Source of the DNA: Erythrobacter sp.
GTDB lineage: Bacteria > Pseudomonadota > Alphaproteobacteria > Sphingomonadales > Sphingomonadaceae
DNA: 64,000 nucleotides
Assembly (NCBI GenBank): GCA_009993605.1
Contig: JAACTB010000011.1
Coordinates: 62,001-126,000, forward strand
Direction: 5' to 3'
Each line of letters starts with the position of its first letter. Position 1 is the first letter of the stretch. This document shows, one piece after another, positions 56,808 through 64,000 of the stretch. The notes under the pieces are model-generated. The model was not told where the DNA came from. It saw nothing but the letters and a program-made list of their open reading frames with translations, and did not search any database. The translations under genes and the position numbers were made by a program.

Positions 56808-57581
56808 GTGGCGATCAAGCGGCAGGGCAGTAGCGGCAAGGGGCGTTTCGTCCCCGCTGCGCTCGTGGCCGCGGGACTCGGCCTCGCGCTTCCCACCGCC
56901 GCCGCGCTTGCCGTGGGGCAGAGCGCCTCGGTCGCAAACGCTTCGGTCTCGGGCGAATCGCTCGATTTCCTGCCTTTCACACCGGCGCGGCTCGATCCCA
57001 GCCTGGTGCGAGAAGTGGCGTCGTCCATCGGGGTCGATGCCCTGCGCTTCACGCCTGCCGCGCGTCCGGCGCGCAAGGACCGCACGCTGACCGTCGCCGT
57101 GCGAGTCGACAATGCGACCGCGCGGGCGATCTCGGTGCGCAAGCCGCTCGAACGCATGAGCGAACCGGGCCTCGGCAGCACCAGCTCGGTCGCAGTCGAT
57201 TCGACGCGGTACAATCTCGGCATCGCCCGCGGTTACCAGGGCTTCGCCCAGCCCAAGCCGGTGGAATTGCCCGCCGGCGTGCGCGATCTGACCATGCCCG
57301 ATCTCGAACGCTTCTCGCTCGAGAAGAACACGCGCGACAAGCCCGATCGTTTCCAGCCGCGCGTCGCGCTCGAATCGGTCCAGCCCAGCGGCCCGACGCC
57401 GCGCGTGCTCGATTCGCGCAGCAGCCGGAGCGTGGAAGTGGGCGGTGCCTACCGCGTCGTGGGCAATCTCAACGTGACCGCAGGCGTCCGCCTCTCGCAG
57501 GAACGGGACCGCCTGACTCCGCTGACCGATGGTGTCGAAGACAGCCAGGCGGTTTACGTGGGCACGCAGCTGCGCTTCTGA
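56808..57581 (+). CDS. Exported protein of unknown function
   Basis: A 257-residue protein. The signal region (residues about 11-32, FVPAALVAAGLGLALPTAAA) is followed by a mature part with no recognised enzyme motif. The last third (VEVGGAYRVVGNLNVTAGVR, then SQAVYVGTQLRF) has alternating hydrophobic residues and ends in Phe, as outer-membrane beta-strands do, so it may end in a small barrel or insert in the outer membrane. GTG 56808 is chosen for its AGAGG site; TTG 56772 is an alternative. Confidence 0.7.
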   Translation: MAIKRQGSSGKGRFVPAALVAAGLGLALPTAAALAVGQSASVANASVSGESLDFLPFTPARLDPSLVREVASSIGVDALRFTPAARPARKDRTLTVAVRVDNATARAISVRKPLERMSEPGLGSTSSVAVDSTRYNLGIARGYQGFAQPKPVELPAGVRDLTMPDLERFSLEKNTRDKPDRFQPRVALESVQPSGPTPRVLDSRSSRSVEVGGAYRVVGNLNVTAGVRLSQERDRLTPLTDGVEDSQAVYVGTQLRF

Positions 57582-57613
57582 TCCTTCGCCGGTTGTGATC
57601 CGGCTGTTCTGTT

Positions 57614-57637
57614 CCGCCCGCTCCGATCAACGGGCGG
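57614..57637 (+). terminator. GC hairpin after the 56,808 gene
   Basis: CCGCCCG at 57614-57620 pairs with CGGGCGG at 57631-57637 around a 10-base loop, 33 bases after the stop. No U-run follows. Confidence 0.35.
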
Positions 57638-57781
57638 ATAGCGACGCTTTTCCCTTCATACGTATTTCTCCGCCAGCTGAGACAATGCCGGTTGTCGGAC
57701 GCGCGCGCCTCGGCTTAAGGTCTTCGTGACGCTACGGAATGGAGAGGCACGACCGGCCCTTCAGAAAATGGGAGAGCGCGA

Positions 57782-58504
57782 ATGGGAAGAGTGGCCATCG
57801 TTACGGGCGGAACGCGCGGCATCGGCAAGGCGATCTGCGAACATCTGAGCGAGGACGGCTTCACCGTCGTCGCCAATTACGCCGGCAACAGCGAAGCGGC
57901 GCAGCGCTTTACCGACGAGACCGGGATCAAGGCCTATCGCTTCGATGTCGGCGATCACGAGGCGGTGATCGAAGGCTGCAAACAGATCGAGAGCGAGGTC
58001 GGCCCGATCGACGCGGTGGTCAACAATGCCGGCATCACGCGCGACGGCACGCTGCTGCGCATGACCTACGAAGACTGGCAGGATGTCATGCGCATCAATC
58101 TGGGCGGCTGCTTCAACCTCGCCAAGGCGACGTTCGAGGGGATGAAGGAGCGTAGCTGGGGCCGGATCGTCAATATCGGCTCGATCAACGGCCAGGCCGG
58201 GCAATACGGCCAAGTGAACTACGCCGCGGCCAAATCCGGCATTCACGGCTTCACCAAGGCGCTCGCGCAGGAAGGCGCGCGCTACAAGATCACCGTCAAC
58301 GCGATCGCGCCCGGCTATATCGACACCGACATGGTCGCCGCCGTGCCCGAACCGGTGCTGGAAAAGATCGTCGCCAAGATCCCCGTCGGCCGCCTTGGCC
58401 AGGCGAGCGAAATCGCGCGCGGCGTGAGCTTCCTGTGCAGCGAGGAAGCGGGCTTCGTCACCGGGTCGACCATGAGCATAAACGGCGGCCAGCATATGTA
58501 CTGA
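57782..58504 (+). CDS. phbB: Acetoacetyl-CoA reductase
   Basis: A 240-residue short-chain dehydrogenase that reduces acetoacetyl-CoA to (R)-3-hydroxybutyryl-CoA for PHA synthesis, with NADPH. Motifs: VTGGTRGIGKAI (cofactor), NNAGITRDGTLLRM, the active site NIGSINGQAGQYGQVNYAAA followed by Lys, and GYIDTDMV. GQYGQ and ITRDGT are typical of PhbB rather than FabG. ATG 57782 has GGAGAGCGCGA upstream. The PHA synthase is not in this window. Confidence 0.93.
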   Translation: MGRVAIVTGGTRGIGKAICEHLSEDGFTVVANYAGNSEAAQRFTDETGIKAYRFDVGDHEAVIEGCKQIESEVGPIDAVVNNAGITRDGTLLRMTYEDWQDVMRINLGGCFNLAKATFEGMKERSWGRIVNIGSINGQAGQYGQVNYAAAKSGIHGFTKALAQEGARYKITVNAIAPGYIDTDMVAAVPEPVLEKIVAKIPVGRLGQASEIARGVSFLCSEEAGFVTGSTMSINGGQHMY

Positions 58505-58512
58505 CGATGGCA

Positions 58513-58537
58513 GGCGAGCAGGGCCGTCCTGCTCGCC
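58513..58537. terminator. Hairpin between convergent phbB and EEP genes
   Basis: GGCGAGCAGG at 58513-58522 pairs perfectly with CCTGCTCGCC at 58528-58537 (10 bp, 5-base loop). A second hairpin TGGCGCC-AGC-GGCGCCA follows. Neither has a U-run. Confidence 0.5.
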
Positions 58538-58645
58538 GGTGGCGCCAGCGGCGCCAGCCATCGGCTCGGCCAGCCGGTCGGCGGGCCCTGCCCGTCGAGC
58601 CGGTTTGACGTCGGGGCGGCGGCTTTGCCGTCGCCCTATCGGCCA

Positions 58646-59617
58646 CTATCTTGAGGGCACGATCCCCGCCCGCTCCGGCATGTCCGAATCGGGAGCCATC
58701 GGATCGACGCACACCCGCGCCATCAGCGGCAGGTGGTCCGATCCGACATCCTCGCCAATCTCCAGCCGCTCCACCTTCACGCCGTCCTTGACCATGATCT
58801 GGTCGAGCGGCCAGCCCAGCCAGGCATAATCCGCCGGAAAGCTCGCAAAGCTGCCGCGCCCGGCGCGCGGATCGAGGAAACTGCCTTCCTCGCGAAACCG
58901 TTCGGTCGTGCGCGACCAGGGAACGTCGTTGAAATCGCCGATCGCCAGCACATTGCCGATCCCGTCGGGCGTCATTGCGCCGGCGCGGGCGATATTGGCA
59001 TCGCGCTGCTGGGTGTTCTCACCGGGGCGGGGCGGGCGAGGATGCAGGCCGACCAGTTCGAAGCGCGCCCCATCTCCCATCCGCAATGTGGCGTAGAGCG
59101 TCGGCGTGTTGCTGGAGGTGTTCGCCACCATCCGCGCCTGCTCGACCTCCAGATTGGTGGCGAAGATCATGCCGTAGGTGTTCTCAAGCGGCCGTTCCAG
59201 GCGATAGCCATAGCGCGCCAGCTGCGGTTCGAGCGCGCGCAGCCAGTCGCCATTCGTTTCCATCAGCAGCAGGATGTCGGGCCGGGTCCGCTCGATCAGC
59301 GAAGCGGTGCGCGCATAGTCCTCGTTCGGCTGAAGGACATTGAACGAAAGGACCTCGGCGCAGCTCATCCCGCTCACCTCCTCCGGCAGCGGCACCTGTG
59401 TGGAGGCAAGCGCGGAATAGGGCCACATACGCGCCAGATTGATGACTGCGCTGGCTGCGAACAGGCCCACCGCGATCCATTTGCCCCGCCCGGCGAACAA
59501 AGCGGCCAGCACGCCCAGAAGGGCCGCAAGATAGATCGCAGGCTCGCGCACGAAGTCGAGCATGCGCACGATACCGCGATTGGTCGGCCATAGGGATACC
59601 AGCGCGAGCGCCAGCAT
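58646..59617 (-). CDS. Membrane-anchored endonuclease/exonuclease/phosphatase-family protein
   Basis: At least 323 residues. Two or three N-terminal membrane helices (YLAALLGVLAALFAG and WIAVGLFAASAVINLARMW) precede an EEP catalytic domain: VLSFNVLQPNEDYARTA, the metal Glu in ILLLMETNGDWL, GLHPRPPRPGE, IGDFNDVPWSRTTERF and GSDHLPLMARV. The target could be a nucleic acid or a phospholipid. ATG 59617 falls inside a membrane helix; the frame continues to an ATT at 59684-59686 that has AAGGAG in front, so the true start may lie there. Confidence 0.85.
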   Translation of the reverse strand: MLALALVSLWPTNRGIVRMLDFVREPAIYLAALLGVLAALFAGRGKWIAVGLFAASAVINLARMWPYSALASTQVPLPEEVSGMSCAEVLSFNVLQPNEDYARTASLIERTRPDILLLMETNGDWLRALEPQLARYGYRLERPLENTYGMIFATNLEVEQARMVANTSSNTPTLYATLRMGDGARFELVGLHPRPPRPGENTQQRDANIARAGAMTPDGIGNVLAIGDFNDVPWSRTTERFREEGSFLDPRAGRGSFASFPADYAWLGWPLDQIMVKDGVKVERLEIGEDVGSDHLPLMARVCVDPMAPDSDMPERAGIVPSR

Positions 59618-59710
59618 GATTGCGGCGAACCCGATGGCGATTTTCGCTCCGGTATCGATCTTGCGGATGTCTGCGTCCCCCTGAATGCTACGGCTCCTTA
59701 GCGAGACATG

Positions 59711-59749
59711 CCCGAACGGTCCATCGCCGTGAATTCAGGACCGTCCGGG
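59711..59749 (+). promoter_or_regulatory. Long hairpin in the fumC leader
   Basis: CCCG plus ACGGTCC (59711-59722) pair with GGACCGT plus CGGG (59738-59749), giving 11 pairs and one mismatch around a 15-base loop. It ends 48 bases before the fumC ATG. It could be an operator or a leader structure. Confidence 0.4.
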
Positions 59750-59797
59750 CGCACGCGTCGTTGGAAATGTGAAGCACGACAAAAAAGGATCGCCTGA

Positions 59798-61195
<1,398 letters not shown>

Positions 61196-61945
61196 TCACT
61201 CGATAACGTAGGACACCACACGCCACGCGCCGCCTTCGCGCTCCAGCGTGACCGTCTCCTTCGCGTCGGGCTTGCCGCTGAAATCGGTGCGGAATGTGAC
61301 CACGCGATACCCGTTCGGCGGCGCATAGACCTCCTGATAGCCGGTCGCTTCGCGCGAAGAGACGGCACCGAGCGGTATGCGGACCTGATCGGACGCATCG
61401 CTCCATATCTTGAGCGTATTTCGGCTGCGGAACTGCGACCCGGTCGCCGCGTAGCTCGCTTCCCAGTCATAGGCATCTACATCGGCGAGAAATTCGCGCG
61501 CCGCGGCTTCGGTCGCGTGGTCGAGGGCGACCTTCTCCGCGGAGCTGTCGGGAGGGGTAGGGTCATGGGTGATGCCGGACCCGGCGAGGGCAAAGGCGGC
61601 AAGAACGATGAAAGCTGACATGGCGACTAGGCCTCCGATTATGCGTCGGCGTCCAGGGCGGGCGCCGTTCGATGCATCGGTTCCTGCTCCCGCCTCGCCT
61701 GCCGAAGCATCCCCCAAACTCTCGCCTGCTAGAAAATCGGGGCCTTCGTCGGCGAGTAGAAGCCGCGCCGCCTCTTTGCTGCTGGTGACGCCCAGCTTGC
61801 GCCGCGCATCGCGCAGCCGCCCGTTCACCGTATGCACCGACAGGTCGAGCGCGCGGGCCGAGGATTTCGCATCGTGGCCGCGCAGGATCAGCCGCAGCGT
61901 CTCCTTCTCCTTCGGCGTCAGCGTGTCGGTCGCATCCTCGCTCAT
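61196..61945 (-). CDS. Membrane-tethered LuxR-type HTH protein with DUF4019-like domain
   Basis: A 249-residue one-component regulator candidate. The N-terminal HTH (about residues 8-65) has LTPKEKETLRLILRG and DLSVHTVNGRLRDARRKLGV. An acidic linker and one membrane helix (RRIIGGLVAMSAFIVLAAFA, about 108-130) follow. The periplasmic part (150-249) has AAAREFLADVDAYDWEASYA and GYRVVTFRTDFSGKPDAKET, as in DUF4019. DNA binding inside and sensing outside, without a response-regulator phosphosite, is inferred. ATG 61945 is chosen over upstream frames. Confidence 0.85.
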   Translation of the reverse strand: MSEDATDTLTPKEKETLRLILRGHDAKSSARALDLSVHTVNGRLRDARRKLGVTSSKEAARLLLADEGPDFLAGESLGDASAGEAGAGTDASNGARPGRRRIIGGLVAMSAFIVLAAFALAGSGITHDPTPPDSSAEKVALDHATEAAAREFLADVDAYDWEASYAATGSQFRSRNTLKIWSDASDQVRIPLGAVSSREATGYQEVYAPPNGYRVVTFRTDFSGKPDAKETVTLEREGGAWRVVSYVIE

Positions 61946-62031
61946 CGGTTCGGGATAGGCCCGCGCAGGCAGACGCCGCCACCCCAAAAAATTGGTATGT
62001 GCGCCATGCCGCCGCCGGTTAGGATGGGGCG

Positions 62032-62316
62032 ATGGACATCCCCTATCATCCGCCCGTCAAACGCTCGCTGGCGATCCACGGGCATCGCACCTCGATCAGC
62101 CTCGAGCCGATATTCTGGGACCTGCTGAAGCGCGCCGCTTCGGAAGAAGGGGTCGCTCTCGCCGCCCTGGTCGCACGGATCGATGCCGAGCGCATCCAGG
62201 CCGAAACCCCGCCGGGCCTTGCAGGCGCGCTTCGGGTCTGGCTGGCGGTGAGGATCATCGCCGATTCATCCCCCGAGGCCGTTTCGGACGAGTCGATTGG
62301 GGGGATCGAGCAATGA
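62032..62316 (+). CDS. Ribbon-helix-helix domain protein
   Basis: A 94-residue protein with a C-terminally extended RHH unit: KRSLAIHGHRTSISLEPIFW and LLKRAASEEGVALAALVARI. This is the pattern of the RHH_4 family (often called aryl-sulfotransferase-like in alphaproteobacteria), most likely a small DNA-binding regulator. Its target is unknown. It is divergent from the HTH gene with 86 bases between starts. Its stop overlaps the ATG of a degraded reading frame. Confidence 0.85.
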   Translation: MDIPYHPPVKRSLAIHGHRTSISLEPIFWDLLKRAASEEGVALAALVARIDAERIQAETPPGLAGALRVWLAVRIIADSSPEAVSDESIGGIEQ

Positions 62317-62551
62317 GGCTTTCGATCGTGTGCGCCGCGCTGCCTCTGGCGGGATACGCCGGGACGATCCGGGACCGAATCTAACAACCCGTCGCGCTCA
62401 CCGAAATGCGGGTTACCTTGGCGAGCAACTTGCGACGGCATCGCCCAATGCCTCGCTGGCGCGTCTGACGGATGCAGGCCACCACGTCGATTTTGCAAAA
62501 ATTTTAGAGCCGACCTGGCAAGTCTGGGAAACGGGCTTGCCCGAAGACTGA
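62313..62551 (+). pseudogene. Remnant of an exported alpha/beta-hydrolase-like gene
   Basis: ATG 62313 (ATGA overlap with the RHH gene) opens a signal-peptide-like start (MRLSIVCAALPLAGYAG) that stops after 23 codons. From about 62400 another frame reads LGEQLATASPNASLARLTDA and GHHVDFAK, which resembles the last strand and catalytic-His loop of an alpha/beta hydrolase. The two pieces suggest a gene that lost its middle and its frame. The family is suggested, not proven. Confidence 0.4.
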
Positions 62552-62609
62552 TACGAAAAGGGCGACACCGCAGCGCCGCCCTTCTCTGTTTCCCGAATAG
62601 ATCCCGAGA

Positions 62610-62837
62610 TCAGTATTTCGCGGTCGCGTCGCTCGCCGGATAAGTCTCGTCGAGAGCCTCGTCGGTCCGGCTCATCGTGTCGCCCGGCGTGCGAGTCGCG
62701 GCCGATCCGGCATCGCGGAATGCGCCATCCGGCTGGCCGTTGGCGAAAGCGACGCCGTTATTGTCGGCGCGGTTCTTTTCGTAATATTTGTATCCGGCGT
62801 AACCGACGGCGCCGAGTGCTGCGAGCTTCAAAAGCAT
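62610..62837 (-). CDS. Small single-helix membrane protein, unknown function
   Basis: A 75-residue protein with one short helix (LLKLAALGAVGYAGYKYYEK) and a polar tail ending ALDETYPASDATAKY; the ETYPASD end recurs in short proteins of alphaproteobacteria. AAAGGGAAT lies before ATG 62837. No function can be assigned. It is downstream of murA on the same strand. Confidence 0.7.
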   Translation of the reverse strand: MLLKLAALGAVGYAGYKYYEKNRADNNGVAFANGQPDGAFRDAGSAATRTPGDTMSRTDEALDETYPASDATAKY

Positions 62838-62906
62838 GGGAATTCCCTTTCGTGTCTGTACCCCGCATCAACGGTGCAAGGCGCCAAAAGGTCCTGCCAA
62901 TTCAGC

Positions 62907-64000
62907 CTATTCGTCGCCGACCCGTTCAATATCCGCGCCGACGAGCGAGAGTTTCTCCTCCAGCCGCTCATAACCCCTGTCGAGGTGATAGATCCGGCGC
63001 ACCACTGTCTCGCCCTCGGCGGCGAGAGCGGCGATGATGAGGCTCATCGAAGCGCGCAGATCGGTCGCCATGACCTCGGCGCCGGTCAGCCGGTCGACTC
63101 CGCGCACGATCGCCGTGCGGCCCTCGGTCTCGATATCCGCGCCCATCCGCGTCAGTTCGGGAACGTGCATATAGCGGTTTTCGAAGATCGTTTCCTTGAG
63201 GACGCTGGTCCCTTCCGCCTTGCAGAGCAGGCTCATCAATTGCGCCTGCATATCGGTGGCAAGGCCCGGATAGGGCGCGGTCGAAAGGTTCGTGGCCTTG
63301 AGCCGCCCGTCCGCCGACACGCGGATGCCGCCCTTCACCTCTTCGACCTCGACGCCGATATTGCGCAGCGCGTGGAGCGTCGCCTGCATCTCGCTCGCAT
63401 TGGCACCGTCCAGCGTCACATCGCCGCCGGTGATCGCGGCGGCGCAGGCATAGGAGCCCGCCTCGATCCGGTCGGCCATCACCTTGTAGGTCGCGCCGTT
63501 CAGCTTCCTGACGCCGTGGATCGTCAGATCGGACGTGCCGATCCCCTCGATCTCCGCACCCATCGCGACGAGGAGATTGCAGAGGTCCACGATCTCGGGC
63601 TCGCGTGCGGCGTTGAACAACCGGCTGGTCCCGTTCGCCAGCACCGCCGCCATCAGCGCATTCTCCGTCGCGCCGACCGACACCACGGGGAAATCGAAAT
63701 CGCCGCCCGGCAAGCCGCCATCGGGCGCCGACGCTTTCACATAGCCCGCCGCCAGCTCGATATACGCGCCGAACGCTTCCAGCGCCTTCAAATGCAGGTC
63801 GATGGGGCGATTGCCGATCGCGCAGCCGCCGGGCAGCGACACCGTCGCCTCGCCCGTGCGGCCCAAGAGGGGCCCCAGCACCAGGATCGAGGCGCGCATC
63901 TTCCTGACCAGCTCGTAAGGCGCGACGTTCGACGTGATCCGCATCGCTTCCAGCGTCACCACGCGCCCGAATTCCTCGGGCCGCTTGCCCGGAATCGTGT
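62907..64000 (-). CDS. murA: UDP-N-acetylglucosamine 1-carboxyvinyltransferase (5' end outside window)
   Basis: The first enzyme of peptidoglycan synthesis, which adds enolpyruvate to UDP-GlcNAc. The visible part covers roughly the last 360 residues. The fosfomycin-reactive Cys lies in [18 protein letters not shown]. Other segments: [54 protein letters not shown] and the C-terminal [14 protein letters not shown]. The reading frame continues past base 64000, so the start is outside the window. Confidence 0.97.
   Translation of the reverse strand, partial: TIPGKRPEEFGRVVTLEAMRITSNVAPYELVRKMRASILVLGPLLGRTGEATVSLPGGCAIGNRPIDLHLKALEAFGAYIELAAGYVKASAPDGGLPGGDFDFPVVSVGATENALMAAVLANGTSRLFNAAREPEIVDLCNLLVAMGAEIEGIGTSDLTIHGVRKLNGATYKVMADRIEAGSYACAAAITGGDVTLDGANASEMQATLHALRNIGVEVEEVKGGIRVSADGRLKATNLSTAPYPGLATDMQAQLMSLLCKAEGTSVLKETIFENRYMHVPELTRMGADIETEGRTAIVRGVDRLTGAEVMATDLRASMSLIIAALAAEGETVVRRIYHLDRGYERLEEKLSLVGADIERVGDE

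Noticed and set aside
56588..56833. 81-codon frame in the gap before the 56,808 gene
   Set aside because: No ribosome-binding site, overlaps the better supported GTG start in another frame, and has Arg/His/Gly-rich shadow composition.

Overview
The window is GC-rich chromosomal DNA of an alphaproteobacterium. Gene content and order point to the Sphingomonadales, most likely an Erythrobacteraceae-type organism. The evidence is a ligase and a glycosyltransferase of the exosortase A group, the run DUF3576 lipoprotein-leuS-lptE-holA, a fused PabB-PabC, a LuxR-type HTH protein with a DUF4019-like tail, several S9 and M13 exported peptidases, and PHA (polyhydroxyalkanoate) genes. This assignment is an inference from content, not a database result. 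No rRNA, tRNA, CRISPR array, IS element or phage was found.

Layout. 1-11.2 kb: the 3' end of ftsK, a four-helix membrane protein, an exported S9 peptidase, a glutamine amidotransferase, alanine dehydrogenase, a thioesterase/oligopeptidase pair, Xaa-Pro aminopeptidase, a VOC protein and an EF-hand protein. 11.2-23.6 kb: a HerA-like ATPase, an overlapping run pabBC-rluA-arfB, rpmG, lolA, an alkaline phosphatase lipoprotein, xth, ribA, a beta-helix protein and recQ. 23.7-33.7 kb: small acidic lipoproteins, acyl-CoA dehydrogenase, a double-hotdog dehydratase, phhA, uppP, an M13 peptidase and an ABC exporter. 33.9-38.2 kb: PHA depolymerase, thiolase and an R-hydratase-like protein, interrupted by a low-GC segment carrying one SEC-C protein. 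38.3-42.3 kb: exosortase A-associated ligase and glycosyltransferase. 42.5-48.6 kb: gltBD. 48.8-56.4 kb: ung, rnd, lptCA, and the opposing DUF3576-leuS-lptE-holA operon. 56.8-64 kb: an exported protein, phbB, an EEP-family protein, fumC, a membrane-tethered HTH protein, a small RHH protein, a degraded gene and the 3' part of murA.

Functionally, the window mixes nitrogen assimilation (alanine dehydrogenase, GOGAT), peptide use (two S9, one M24B, one M13), envelope building (LolA, LptC/A/E, UppP, MurA, the glycan ligase/transferase pair), carbon storage and beta-oxidation (phaZ, thiolase, phaJ-like, phbB, acyl-CoA dehydrogenase), and DNA/RNA maintenance (FtsK, RecQ, Xth, Ung, RNase D, HolA).

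The two most interesting signals are these. First, a structured non-coding element is present twice, near 17.07-17.30 kb and 27.55-27.88 kb. Its hairpin stems differ by compensatory changes while the loops and linkers stay the same, and three nested helices can close the whole element. Second, a low-GC one-gene island at 35.1-36.3 kb encodes an N-terminal SEC-C zinc motif joined to a HEPN-like helical region with an R-Q-x3-H motif. Smaller signals include a palindromic repeat that supplies a gene's ribosome-binding site, a 14-bp triple repeat that moves an ATG through all three frames in front of recQ, three genes whose likely starts are not ATG/GTG/TTG, and two convergent gene pairs that end in one shared TGATCA.
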